The notes beneath the pieces were generated by a model. It did no database searches. It was not told the DNA's origin and was given only the letters and a program-made list of their open reading frames with translations. DNA of 42,846 nt from Psychrobacter sp. APC 3426 (GTDB lineage Bacteria; Pseudomonadota; Gammaproteobacteria; Pseudomonadales; Moraxellaceae), in the NCBI RefSeq assembly GCF_030408035.1, contig NZ_JASDCF010000027.1, positions 1-42,846 of the forward strand. The letters run 5' to 3'. Of the stretch, positions 17,841 through 25,466 are shown piece after piece. The stretch's first letter is position 1. Each line of letters starts with the position of its first letter. The position numbers and the translations under genes are program-made.

Positions 17841-17868
17841 AAAAAGCAAAAATAGCAGGTGACTCTTT

Positions 17869-20022
17869 ATGACGATGGTACACATTGCAACAAAGGCGAT
17901 TTCTCGAAAAGCAGGACAGTCGGCAGTGGCGTCGGCGGCCTATCGTGCTGGCGATGTGCTTGATGATGCCAAATATGGCAAGACCCATGACTATAGTAAA
18001 AAGTCTGGTGTGATGAGTAGCGATATCGTTTTACCATTTTCATTAAAGGCGCTGGGTGTGAGTGTGGATCGGGAGACGCTTTGGAATACCGCTGAAGCGG
18101 CAGAGACACGTTCGGACAGTCGGGTGGCACGTGAGTGGCTGATTAATTTGCCGTATGAGTTAGACGAGTATGATCGGCATCAGCTGGCCATAAACTTTGC
18201 CCAAAAGCTTTGCGACGATATGGATGTGATTGCGGATGTGTGTATCCATCGTCCGGTGATGAAATTGCCTTTTGATCCTAATGTACCGCCAAGCTCTAAG
18301 TATTTGCGTGAGGGTGAGGAAAACCCTGATCCTCGTAATTTTCACGCGCATATTTTAGTCACTACTCGAGCGCCTACCATTGGACCCAATAAAACCTTGG
18401 CATTTGATCCAAAGCTTAAGACCCCGTTTGAATGGTCCAATAAAAAACGTAAGGCGCATGATCTGCCGTCATCGATGCAGGAGATTAAGCGTATTCGGGA
18501 GATGTGGGTAGATACCGCCAATAAGGTATTGGCCGAATACCATCTACCGCTGATGGATGCACGCAGTTATAAGGATCAGGGGCTTGATCAACAGCCCACC
18601 ATTAAAATGGGCGTGGAGGCGACGGCCATGGAGCGCCGAGGCATCACGACCGAAAAAGGTAATACCAACCGCGCCATCAAAGCACGCAACAAATTGGTGG
18701 CTGACAACCATATCAAACAGGAAGCAGACAATGAGCGACGAATTAGCGCACTTAGAAAAGGACTTGCTTGGGCAACTGAGAAAAACGCAAGACTACCTGG
18801 ACGCATTGGAGGCACAAAACGACGAGCTGACTTTGCAAAACAACTCTCTAGAAGCTCAGAACCTCACATTACGTACTGCACAGAACAAAATAATAGAACA
18901 GCAATTCGAGTTGACGACACAAAACGATGCGTTGAAGACGCAAAATCAGGCATTGCTTGGGCAGCTAAACGATGCGAAAACCTACCAAAGTGGATTAATG
19001 GCACAGACGAAAGAAGCCAAAAAGCAAAATACAGAGTTGAGCACTCAAAACAATGGGTTACTGCAAACACAAAAAGAGCTACAGACAGCGAATCAATCGC
19101 TCAGGACATCCATCAAGGTATTGCAGAGCGAGCAAAAGCAGCCCCCAGCCCCTTCGATGACGCAGCACGACGAGCAAGAGCTGCTCGACTTGATCGACAG
19201 CAAGGACAAATTGATCGAGACACTCGAGAAAACCGTCACAAAGATGAGAGAATCTTTGAGTATGCTGAACGTATGAAGCTGCACTTAGCCATGCGTTTAA
19301 TTCAACGCCATCACAATTCAATGGCAATCAGCTGGGCACAAGGAGAAACGATAGAGGATGCCCCTGATAAATTTGATAAGCGTCAAGTTGCGATACTTAG
19401 CGAGTTTGCAAAGCGCCTTGGTATTGAAGATAAAGATAAAGCGCTAGGGTTTAGAGATCACTTACAGCAAGTGGGCAAACGTTTTGATTACACGCTAGTT
19501 GAAAATAACAAATCCATTATCAAGCTTTTGCGTGATCCTAAAGCTGAACGAGAGCAGTATCTGGCACTTATTAAGCATTTTGAGGACTTTAGGGACGATA
19601 TTGATCAAAAGCGTGCGACATTTAATACTAGTATCATTGACAAGCTAGGCGGTAGCGCAGGAGAGGTTGGCAGAATGACTCGGGACACCATGTCATCGTT
19701 CAGCTATATAGAAGAATTAATGGATTACATCAATCAGGATAACTACCCAGCTGAGGCAAGGGAGGTTGCTAAAGAACATTTAGCAGATATCTTGGATAAA
19801 ACCTGTCAGCAATTCAAACTTGCGTTGCGTGATGTTAATTCCTTACCAACAACCCAGCGTAAAACCTACTCAGAGGCTCTTAAAGCCACTTTAGAGACGT
19901 TTACTGAGCGATATGGTAAAGAGTTGTCTGAAAGCCAACACAAAGCGATACAGAGCGGTTTAGAGTCCTATCAGCATCAAGTGAGTAGAACTAATACACC
20001 CAGTCGAGGATTTAGTCCTTAA
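17869..20022 (+). CDS. mobA: MobA/MobL-family relaxase (MOBQ)
   Basis: 717 residues. The relaxase domain (about 1-280) carries the catalytic-tyrosine region KAGQSAVASAAYRAG (Tyr25) and the metal-binding FHAHILV (His159, His161). It nicks oriT, stays bound to the 5' end and pilots the strand through a helper conjugation machine. Residues about 288-469 are Arg/Lys rich and are encoded by DNA that also encodes a coiled-coil protein in another frame. The C-terminal ~250 residues are helical and unassigned. Starts at 17869 or 17875 are both possible; the second gives the family-like MVHIATKAI. No T4SS is present. Confidence 0.92.
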   Translation: MTMVHIATKAISRKAGQSAVASAAYRAGDVLDDAKYGKTHDYSKKSGVMSSDIVLPFSLKALGVSVDRETLWNTAEAAETRSDSRVAREWLINLPYELDEYDRHQLAINFAQKLCDDMDVIADVCIHRPVMKLPFDPNVPPSSKYLREGEENPDPRNFHAHILVTTRAPTIGPNKTLAFDPKLKTPFEWSNKKRKAHDLPSSMQEIKRIREMWVDTANKVLAEYHLPLMDARSYKDQGLDQQPTIKMGVEATAMERRGITTEKGNTNRAIKARNKLVADNHIKQEADNERRISALRKGLAWATEKNARLPGRIGGTKRRADFAKQLSRSSEPHITYCTEQNNRTAIRVDDTKRCVEDAKSGIAWAAKRCENLPKWINGTDERSQKAKYRVEHSKQWVTANTKRATDSESIAQDIHQGIAERAKAAPSPFDDAARRARAARLDRQQGQIDRDTRENRHKDERIFEYAERMKLHLAMRLIQRHHNSMAISWAQGETIEDAPDKFDKRQVAILSEFAKRLGIEDKDKALGFRDHLQQVGKRFDYTLVENNKSIIKLLRDPKAEREQYLALIKHFEDFRDDIDQKRATFNTSIIDKLGGSAGEVGRMTRDTMSSFSYIEELMDYINQDNYPAEAREVAKEHLADILDKTCQQFKLALRDVNSLPTTQRKTYSEALKATLETFTERYGKELSESQHKAIQSGLESYQHQVSRTNTPSRGFSP
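18731..19276 (+). CDS. Coiled-coil mobilisation protein nested inside mobA (different frame)
   Basis: 181 residues read in a frame different from the relaxase and entirely inside it. ATG 18731 has AGGA 8 bases upstream. The protein begins MSDELAHLEKDLLGQLRKTQ and is an almost continuous Leu/Gln/Asn heptad coiled coil, with no stop for 545 bases. A 63-residue duplication (nine heptads) is visible: LLGQL recurs 189 bp apart (18764 and 18953). It ends at TGA 19274-19276, overlapping an in-frame ATG of the relaxase. Nested coiled-coil mob genes are known inside ColE1-type mbeA (mbeB, mbeD), so a mobilisation role is likely; homology to those is not shown. Confidence 0.75.
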   Translation: MSDELAHLEKDLLGQLRKTQDYLDALEAQNDELTLQNNSLEAQNLTLRTAQNKIIEQQFELTTQNDALKTQNQALLGQLNDAKTYQSGLMAQTKEAKKQNTELSTQNNGLLQTQKELQTANQSLRTSIKVLQSEQKQPPAPSMTQHDEQELLDLIDSKDKLIETLEKTVTKMRESLSMLNV

Positions 20023-20098
20023 TCTAATCCTCAAAAGAACCGTTACTGAGAAATAAGTTACTTAGGCAAGCTACGCGGTTTAAGTGATGATTTTTCAC

Positions 20099-20301
20099 TT
20101 ATCCACAAAAAAGTTTATCACCCGTTTCTTTAAGGGGTTTATTTAATCCTGTTTACTCCTGTTTACTCCTGTTTAAGAGCCTTTTTTCACCTTTAAAATC
20201 AATACCTTACAAGAAAGAAAAAGAGTAAATGAGCAGAAAACAGAGTAAATGAGCAGAAAACAGAGTAAATGAGCAGAAAACAGAGTAAATGAGCAGAAAA
20301 C
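20099..20301. other. Replication origin: DnaA box and four 20-bp iterons
   Basis: A perfect DnaA box TTATCCACA lies at 20099-20107. Three 10-bp direct repeats of TCCTGTTTAC type (20148-20177) contain GTTTACTC, the inverse of the iteron core GAGTAAAC/T. Four perfect tandem copies of the 20-mer AGAGTAAATGAGCAGAAAAC fill 20222-20301, followed by a partial AGAGATAAAT and AT-rich DNA. This is a textbook Rep_3 iteron origin, immediately upstream of the initiator gene. The inverted partial copies may be a Rep-dimer operator. Confidence 0.9.
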
Positions 20302-20383
20302 AGAGATAAATAAAAAACACTCTTTTTATAACTCTATTTTATGATAAGATCTTGTTAAATGTAACTATGGGCGCAGAGTTGAA

Positions 20384-21325
20384 ATGGAAAATAACTTAGT
20401 TGTTCAGTCAAATGATTTAATCCTAGCAACGTACACAATGCAAAAGACGGATAAAGAGCTCATGCTTGCTTGTATCAGTCAAATTGACAGTAGGCCTGAT
20501 GCACCAAATGTCACGCAAGACACAGAATATAAAGTAACAGTTGATGATATTAAATCATTGTTTTTTGGTAAGAAGTCTAAGAACGAACAGAATGTTTATC
20601 GTGACATAGAGAACGCAAGCAAACGTTTATATGACGTCGATATTGTTATGAGCTTGCCCGAGAATAAAACGCTTCAAACAAGGCTTGTTAGTAGTATTGT
20701 TTATGATCCAGATAACGGAGAAGTCGTATTATCATTCGCAAATAAAATACTGCCATATTTGACGCAACTTAAAGCTAATTTCACTAAATACAAGCTATTA
20801 GAAATAGGTGAGTTATCGAGTATTCATTCAATAAAAATGTATGAATTGGTGGTAATGTGGGTTAATCAATACCAGTACAGCAAAGAGTTTACGATAGAAG
20901 AGTTTAAACACGTAATGTGTGTTAAAGATAAGTATAAGCAATTTAGTGAGTTGCGAAGATATGTTATTGAAACAGCTATCAACGATATAAATGAAAATAC
21001 GAATTATAAAGTCAGTGTAGAGTATCAAAAAAAAGCAAGAGGGAAGGGCTATAAAGGCTTAAAGCTCAAATTTCACAAAAAGTTATTAGATAAAATTGCT
21101 GGTAAAGACGGTAAATTGTCAGAAGATAAGATCAAATCAATTGTTGATAATGTGCAGTTTATGAACGACTATAACGATCACCCAGGTTTAAGCTATGACG
21201 GTAAAATGAGTACTGATATTTTTAAGCGTGAAATGATTAACCTCATACAGCGGGAACCTGAAAGCTTTAACAAGCCAAACAAAGCGCTTGAGAGCTACTT
21301 ACCAAAAGTCAGTCAAGGTAGGTAA
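20384..21325 (+). CDS. repB: Rep_3-family replication initiator
   Basis: 313 residues with the two winged-helix layout of iteron initiators. It begins MENNLVVQSNDLILATYTMQ (typical Rep_3 start) and contains ISQIDSR and later EIGELSSIHSIKMYELVVMW and FKHVMCVKDKYKQFSELRRY, the conserved DNA-binding segments. Monomers bind the iterons just upstream and open the origin with DnaA; dimers usually repress the gene. The length is normal and no frameshift is visible. Downstream is the brnA remnant locus. The symbol is by family usage. Confidence 0.95.
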   Translation: MENNLVVQSNDLILATYTMQKTDKELMLACISQIDSRPDAPNVTQDTEYKVTVDDIKSLFFGKKSKNEQNVYRDIENASKRLYDVDIVMSLPENKTLQTRLVSSIVYDPDNGEVVLSFANKILPYLTQLKANFTKYKLLEIGELSSIHSIKMYELVVMWVNQYQYSKEFTIEEFKHVMCVKDKYKQFSELRRYVIETAINDINENTNYKVSVEYQKKARGKGYKGLKLKFHKKLLDKIAGKDGKLSEDKIKSIVDNVQFMNDYNDHPGLSYDGKMSTDIFKREMINLIQREPESFNKPNKALESYLPKVSQGR

Positions 21326-21334
21326 TTACTATGT

Positions 21335-21479
21335 TTACTACCAATTATGATATATGGCTTACTTAAGAGTCAAAGGCCAATGCTTTTGCAGTGTTTGAAA
21401 TCTATGGCCTGAGGTTATACGCATTATCTCTGCCAGGCGTGCCATAAAGATTGAAAGGAGACAATATGAACAAGGTTAG
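21335..21479 (+). pseudogene. Internally deleted brnT toxin remnant
   Basis: The end of this stretch, 21414-21479, reads VIRIISARRAIKIERRQYEQG then stop (written here in sequence order; the core is RIISARRA and ERRQYE). That is the canonical BrnT RNase C-terminus, overlapping the brnA start as in intact operons. Upstream, 21343-21412 encodes a short stretch with a stop and ESKANAF..FEIYGL, compatible with the BrnT N-terminus. The 50-60 residue middle with the catalytic region is missing. The toxin is therefore dead and only the antitoxin remains. Confidence 0.7.
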
Positions 21480-21762
21480 TTATCACATAGATAAGTTGCC
21501 GCCATTAACGGCTAAGCAGCAAGCGGACTTAGAGTACTTAGCAACGCTTAGCGATGACGACATTGATCTATCGGACATTCCAGAAATCACCGACTGGTCA
21601 GGCGCGATCCGTGGCAGTATCAAACCACAAACGCTTACTACAGAAGCCAGTGTTATCAGCCCAAGCATTCTTGCTAAGTTTAAGGACAGAGCCAAGCAGA
21701 CAGGCGGTAACTATCAGGACATGATCAATGATGCCCTAGAAGAATACCTAACTGATCATTAA
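21466..21762 (+). CDS. brnA: BrnA-type antitoxin (orphan)
   Basis: 98 residues from ATG 21466, preceded by AAGGAGA; a TTG at 21451 would add five residues without need. The acidic N-terminal part (LSDDDIDLSDIPEITDW) wraps the toxin, and the C-terminal RHH-like part (SPSILAKFKDRAKQTGGNYQ and DMINDALEEYL) binds DNA, as in BrnA. BrnA normally neutralises BrnT and represses the operon. Here the partner is deleted, so it may remain as a regulator or protect against chromosomal BrnT. A terminator follows. Confidence 0.85.
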   Translation: MNKVSYHIDKLPPLTAKQQADLEYLATLSDDDIDLSDIPEITDWSGAIRGSIKPQTLTTEASVISPSILAKFKDRAKQTGGNYQDMINDALEEYLTDH

Positions 21763-21783
21763 GTCTTAGCCAACAAGTTATAA

Positions 21784-21808
21784 CCTCAAGACGACTTGGG
21801 GTTTTTTT
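21784..21808 (+). terminator. Terminator after brnA
   Basis: CCTCAAG-ACGA-CTTGGGG stem-loop with one G-T pair, then seven T. Confidence 0.8.
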
Positions 21809-21818
21809 ACACCTTGTA

Positions 21819-21865
21819 TTGTAGTATGTTGTATATTGTATTATACTATATACAACATACTACAA
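21819..21865. promoter_or_regulatory. 18-bp inverted repeat, probable KfrA operator
   Basis: TTGTAGTATGTTGTATAT (21819-21836) and its perfect inverse (21848-21865) are 11 bases apart and end 24 bases before the kfrA start. KfrA-type proteins bind such long palindromes at their own promoter, so this is probably the autoregulatory operator. Confidence 0.8.
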
Positions 21866-21889
21866 TGCACTATCAAGGAATACAAAATC

Positions 21890-22858
21890 ATGGCACTCAC
21901 CACACAAGATATTCATGCAGCAGCTGACCGATTACAGGAGCAAGGGATAAAGCCGACACTGGCAGAGGTGCGTAAGGCGCTAGGCGGTGGCTCATTCACT
22001 ACCATTAGTGATGCGATGCAGAGTTGGAAGCGAGAACAGCAGGAAGAGCAAGAGCTGCAACAAGTGGATTTACCTAGCGGTATCACTGAACGCTTGCACA
22101 CGCTTGGCGCTGATATGTGGCAGACAGCTATTGATATGGCGAACGATAGGCTGTCTAAGGAGCGTGAAGCTCTAGAGGTGGTTAAGGTTAAGGCACAAGC
22201 AGAGACGGACGAAGCGCAAGAAGCAGTTAAAACCTTAGAGGGTGAACAAGCAGATCTACTACAGCAGCTGGACGAAGTGGCCACTACTGCGGAGACAGCA
22301 ACTAAAGCGGCTCAGCAAGCCACAGCTGACCATGATGCTACCAAACAGACGCTATCAGATACTAAGCATCAATTAGAGCTTGAACGAACTAAAGCAGAAA
22401 CAGCACAATCACAGCTTGTAGAGACACGTAGCGCATTAGATAAGCAATCTGTAGAGCTTACTAGTAGTCTTGGTGAGGTAGCCACGCTTAAAGCTACAGC
22501 TGATAGCGATAAAGCAGAGATTGCACGTTTAAAGGCGGAGCTTAAAGCCACTAAGTCAGAGCTAAAGACGGTCACAGCTGAACGCAATGAGATACAAACT
22601 GCTACCGCAGAGATCAAAGGAGAGCTAAAGGCGGTAACCTTTGAACGTGATAAGCTATCAGGACTTTATGAGCAGCTGACTCAAATACAGGCTAAACTTG
22701 AAGCTGAACATAGTATATTGAATAAGCAATATGGCGAGCTATCGAGCCGTCACCTATCAGAACAAGAACAAGTGACTGTGTTACAAAATAAACTCAAGAA
22801 AGCTCAAGATAATCTAATACTTATTCAAAACAAAGATAACGCCTTGGATGTTGATTAA
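21890..22858 (+). CDS. kfrA: KfrA-like DNA-binding coiled-coil protein
   Basis: 322 residues from ATG 21890 (AAGGA upstream); the frame is open back to 21836 but that would place the start inside the operator. The N-terminal domain MALTTQDIHAAADRLQEQGI with KPTLAEVRKALGGGSFTTIS is the KfrA DNA-binding domain. The rest (about 90-320) is one long alanine/glutamate/lysine coiled coil. KfrA proteins are autorepressors thought to form a filament or lattice that helps plasmid stability and partition. It is transcribed alone, between terminators. Confidence 0.9.
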   Translation: MALTTQDIHAAADRLQEQGIKPTLAEVRKALGGGSFTTISDAMQSWKREQQEEQELQQVDLPSGITERLHTLGADMWQTAIDMANDRLSKEREALEVVKVKAQAETDEAQEAVKTLEGEQADLLQQLDEVATTAETATKAAQQATADHDATKQTLSDTKHQLELERTKAETAQSQLVETRSALDKQSVELTSSLGEVATLKATADSDKAEIARLKAELKATKSELKTVTAERNEIQTATAEIKGELKAVTFERDKLSGLYEQLTQIQAKLEAEHSILNKQYGELSSRHLSEQEQVTVLQNKLKKAQDNLILIQNKDNALDVD

Positions 22859-23032
22859 ATAAAAGTATTCAAGGTTCCAAGATAAAGAATAGTTATGAGC
22901 TAGGAAGAGACTTTACCTAAAGCGTAGATCTCGTTCTATTCACACTAAGCTTATGAATCAACTATGACAATATCGACTCACTGAATAAATGACTGTTGTA
23001 TAAGAACTATTCTAAATTTTTCTCTGAAGTCT

Positions 23033-23065
23033 AATAGTATATAGCCTAGTGGGCTATATACTATT
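23033..23065 (+). terminator. Terminator-like hairpin after kfrA
   Basis: AATAGTATATAGCC / GGCTATATACTATT, a 14-bp perfect stem with a 5-base loop, about 175 bases after the kfrA stop. The T tract is weak. Confidence 0.5.
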
Positions 23066-23686
23066 TAAATTAGCCTAAGTAAGTTCCGATGCTGATTTTG
23101 GAGCCTTGAGCAGATTTCAAGGAACACTCACCCTAAAGCATCTATGAGTATTTTCTAGCATACTCACAAACACTTTAGTGCATTCCTTGGATTTGATGTG
23201 ATTAGTCATGCCGACTTCATCGCCCATCGCGTCATCAAGACCGTATCACTGTATCAAGCTACGGTTGTTAAGATTACGGCTGATAGCACCGCCTAGACAC
23301 GCTCTTAACCGCTACTGTGCTGTCATACGCTAGCAAGGGCAATACACCCAATATACCGCTACGATATGCACAAATAACCACTCATTGCGTTGCTCAATAT
23401 GTCTAGAACCCCCTGTCGAGAGCTTTACCCTTCTGTCAAACGCAGTCGTCGCCTTAGCCTGCCACCCATTTGACGGGTAACGGTTATAAAGAGAGCAGCA
23501 CGAGGATGTAACGAGCGAACAAGCGGTTTTTAAAATGTATAGTGAATAAAGTTGATATGAAAGCAAATTTTGGATAAAATGCACCTACACGGGCATTTAA
23601 TGCTGTTCAAATAACGCAGTTCAGGTGCTTATTTGTTCGTTACAGTGTGCGTCAACACGCTGTAACCGTTAGCTATATTTAAAACT
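23066..23686. other. Gene-poor region with nested inverted repeats
   Basis: No ORF here has convincing protein features. Within 23478-23671 nested inverted repeats occur: TAACGGTTA / TAACCGTTA (23478-23486 / 23663-23671), TGTAACGAGCGAACAAGC against GCTTATTTGTTCGTTACA (23507-23524 / 23627-23644, 13 of 18 pairing), and GTTACAGTGTG / CACGCTGTAAC near 23639-23666. It could be a MITE, a folded recombination site or a structured RNA. Confidence 0.4.
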
Positions 23687-23720
23687 AAATGCCTCTGGGA
23701 GTCAACTCCCAGAGGCATTT
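23687..23720. terminator. Strong hairpin AAATGCCTCTGGGAGT / inverse
   Basis: A 16-bp perfect stem with a 2-base loop, followed by TTTTG on the plus strand and TTTAGTTTT on the minus strand. It could end the minus-strand gene fragment at 23754. Confidence 0.8.
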
Positions 23721-23753
23721 TTTTGTTTGTCATGTAGATTGGGTTTTTATTAT

Positions 23754-23981
23754 CTACTTTTTCATTAGATTGCTTAGGCTTTTTTTGTCGTCATTTAGCG
23801 TAGGTATTTCAACCATTTTGAAGTTAGCACTTAGTACATCCTCACAAGACGTTAAGTTTCTGACAATACTGGGATAGTTTACTATGAAGACCGGCTTAGT
23901 CGTCAGATGCAAGGTTTTACACGCGCTGTTAAGAAGCGGTAAATCATCTTTCTGAGAGAATACGATAATGAAAAGACAAAC
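23754..23981 (-). pseudogene. C-terminal gene fragment, unknown family
   Basis: An open frame of 75 codons without a plausible start codon. It reads for example FSQKDDLPLLNSACKTLHLT, then KPVFIVNYPSIVRNLTSCED, then FKMVEIPTLNDDKK and LMKK at the stop. The composition is protein-like, and a strong hairpin follows the stop. Its upstream end overlaps the start of the IS3-type orfA remnant on the other strand, as if an insertion removed the 5' part. I do not recognise the protein. Confidence 0.4.
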
Positions 23982-24305
23982 CTACACTCCTGAGATTAAA
24001 GAACGCGCCGTTCGTATGCTGATTGAAGCATTAAACGATTACACCTTTATGTGGTCATGTCATAAAAAGCACACTAATGAAACTATACTAACCAACATTC
24101 AAGACTAAGCTACACATACTAAAGAGCTTGAACATGAGAACAAGAAGCTTACGTAAGCCAGTTAGATTACAGTAAAATCCGCTTTTTTCGCCCAAGGAGA
24201 GATAGGACACACAATCAAGTTGTGGCTCAGTTTATTGATAAAAATAAGTGGGTCTACGGTATTAGAGCAATATTGACTGTGCAATATAGAAAATATGCAA
24301 TAAAC
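23968..24305 (+). pseudogene. IS3-family transposase remnant (orfA and start of orfB)
   Basis: ATG 23968 opens MKRQTYTPEIKERAVRMLIE, a typical IS3-family OrfA start. The frame then degenerates and stops at 24106. Further pieces follow in shifted frames: KELEHENKKLT and SAFFAQGE (the leucine-zipper end of OrfA), then VAQFIDKNKWVYGIRAI (start of OrfB). The catalytic DDE domain is absent; the czcD gene begins 48 bases later. An old, inactive insertion. Confidence 0.8.
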
Positions 24306-24353
24306 TTATTTTCTACCTTTAATAAAATGCAGCAACCTAAACAAGGGTAAATT

Positions 24354-25280
24354 ATGAGTAATTCAGATAACCACAGTCATCAAGCTCCAGACCCTAAAAA
24401 TATGAATAAAGCTTTTTATATTGGGATTGGTCTAAATTCTGCATTTACGCTCATCGAGTTTATAGTGGGCTATTCAACTAATTCATTAGCTTTAATCGCA
24501 GACGCTAGCCACAACTTAAGTGATGTTGCCAGTTTAATAATCTCGTTAATTGGAATGAAATTAGCACAGAAAGCATCTACTACGCTTTATACCTATGGCT
24601 ACAAAAAAGCTTCTATAATGGCGTCTCTTATTAACGCCATATTGTTAGTTACAATCGTTATAGGTATTGCGTATGAGGCCTTGGGTCGATTTGATACGAT
24701 ACCGGAAGTTGCAGGAAAAGTTATTATTATTACAGCTCTAATAGGTGTATTTATAAATACTGTTTCTGCTTTTGCATTCTACAAAGGTCAAAAAGACGAT
24801 ATTAATATCAAAGGTGCTTTCTTGCATCTAATGGTAGATGCATTGGTCTCTGTAGGTGTCGTTATCTCGGGCATTATTATTTACTATACAAGTTGGAATA
24901 TCGTTGATCCTCTAGTTAGCTTGATTATTTCAGTCGTTATACTGTTATCGACTTGGGGTCTACTAAAAGAGAGTATCAAGCTTGCTATCGACGGAGTACC
25001 TCAAAATGTTGATCTCAGTAAAATCACTGCTATCTTAGAGAGCTATAATTTTATTCAAAACTTTCATCATTTACATATCTGGGCTTTGAGTACCACTGAG
25101 AATGCTCTTACAGTTCATATTGTACCGAAGACCGATATAACGTTTGAAGAGACTATTACTATGAAAGAAAACATCAAGGAAGATTTGGCGCATCAGAATA
25201 TACAACATGCAACTATTGAATTTGGTACTAAGGCAGATGACAATCAAAAATCGCGTGCATTAAATGAAAGTATCAACTAA
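24354..25280 (+). CDS. czcD: CzcD-type zinc/cadmium/cobalt exporter (CDF)
   Basis: 308 residues, six transmembrane helices. The Zn site is complete: HNLSD (His53, Asp57) in helix 2 and HLMVD (His158, Asp162) in helix 5. A His-bearing N-terminus (NSDNHSHQ) and a C-terminal cytoplasmic domain with HHLHIWALSTTENALTVHIV match CzcD/ZitB. It exports Zn, Co or Cd from the cytoplasm in exchange for protons. ATG follows AAGGGTAA. No regulator gene is next to it; it lies between the IS3 remnant and lnt. It is distinct from the CDF gene at 6860, which lacks these His residues. Confidence 0.93.
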   Translation: MSNSDNHSHQAPDPKNMNKAFYIGIGLNSAFTLIEFIVGYSTNSLALIADASHNLSDVASLIISLIGMKLAQKASTTLYTYGYKKASIMASLINAILLVTIVIGIAYEALGRFDTIPEVAGKVIIITALIGVFINTVSAFAFYKGQKDDINIKGAFLHLMVDALVSVGVVISGIIIYYTSWNIVDPLVSLIISVVILLSTWGLLKESIKLAIDGVPQNVDLSKITAILESYNFIQNFHHLHIWALSTTENALTVHIVPKTDITFEETITMKENIKEDLAHQNIQHATIEFGTKADDNQKSRALNESIN

Positions 25281-25466
25281 AAGATGATAGACCGTATATA
25301 GCTATCTCTTTTTAAGTATGAGGCGCGTGCCTTATGTCAACATAATTTTTTCAATCAGTTCTTATGTGATCAATAGTTTAAAACTTTTATATTTACGTGC
25401 GTTAGGACGTTACCTAGAAAAAATAAAAAACTTACGCTGATTAAATTATTATGATTAAGTTTACTA

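Noticed and set aside
22369..22617. Ser/Ala-rich minus-strand ORF inside kfrA
   Set aside because: It mirrors the Ala/Glu/Lys coiled-coil coding pattern; there is no ribosome site.
23330..23584. 84-aa minus-strand ORF
   Set aside because: No start signal, odd composition, and it overlaps the folded inverted-repeat region; no family recognised.
23500..23672. Integron attC site
   Set aside because: The ends do not match RYYYAAC / GTTRRRY, and no integrase or cassette layout is present.
25310..25345. Possible Xer recombination (pdif) site near TTATGTCAACAT
   Set aside because: The two half sites are not separated by the usual 6 bp and match the XerC/XerD consensus poorly. I found no convincing pdif site elsewhere.
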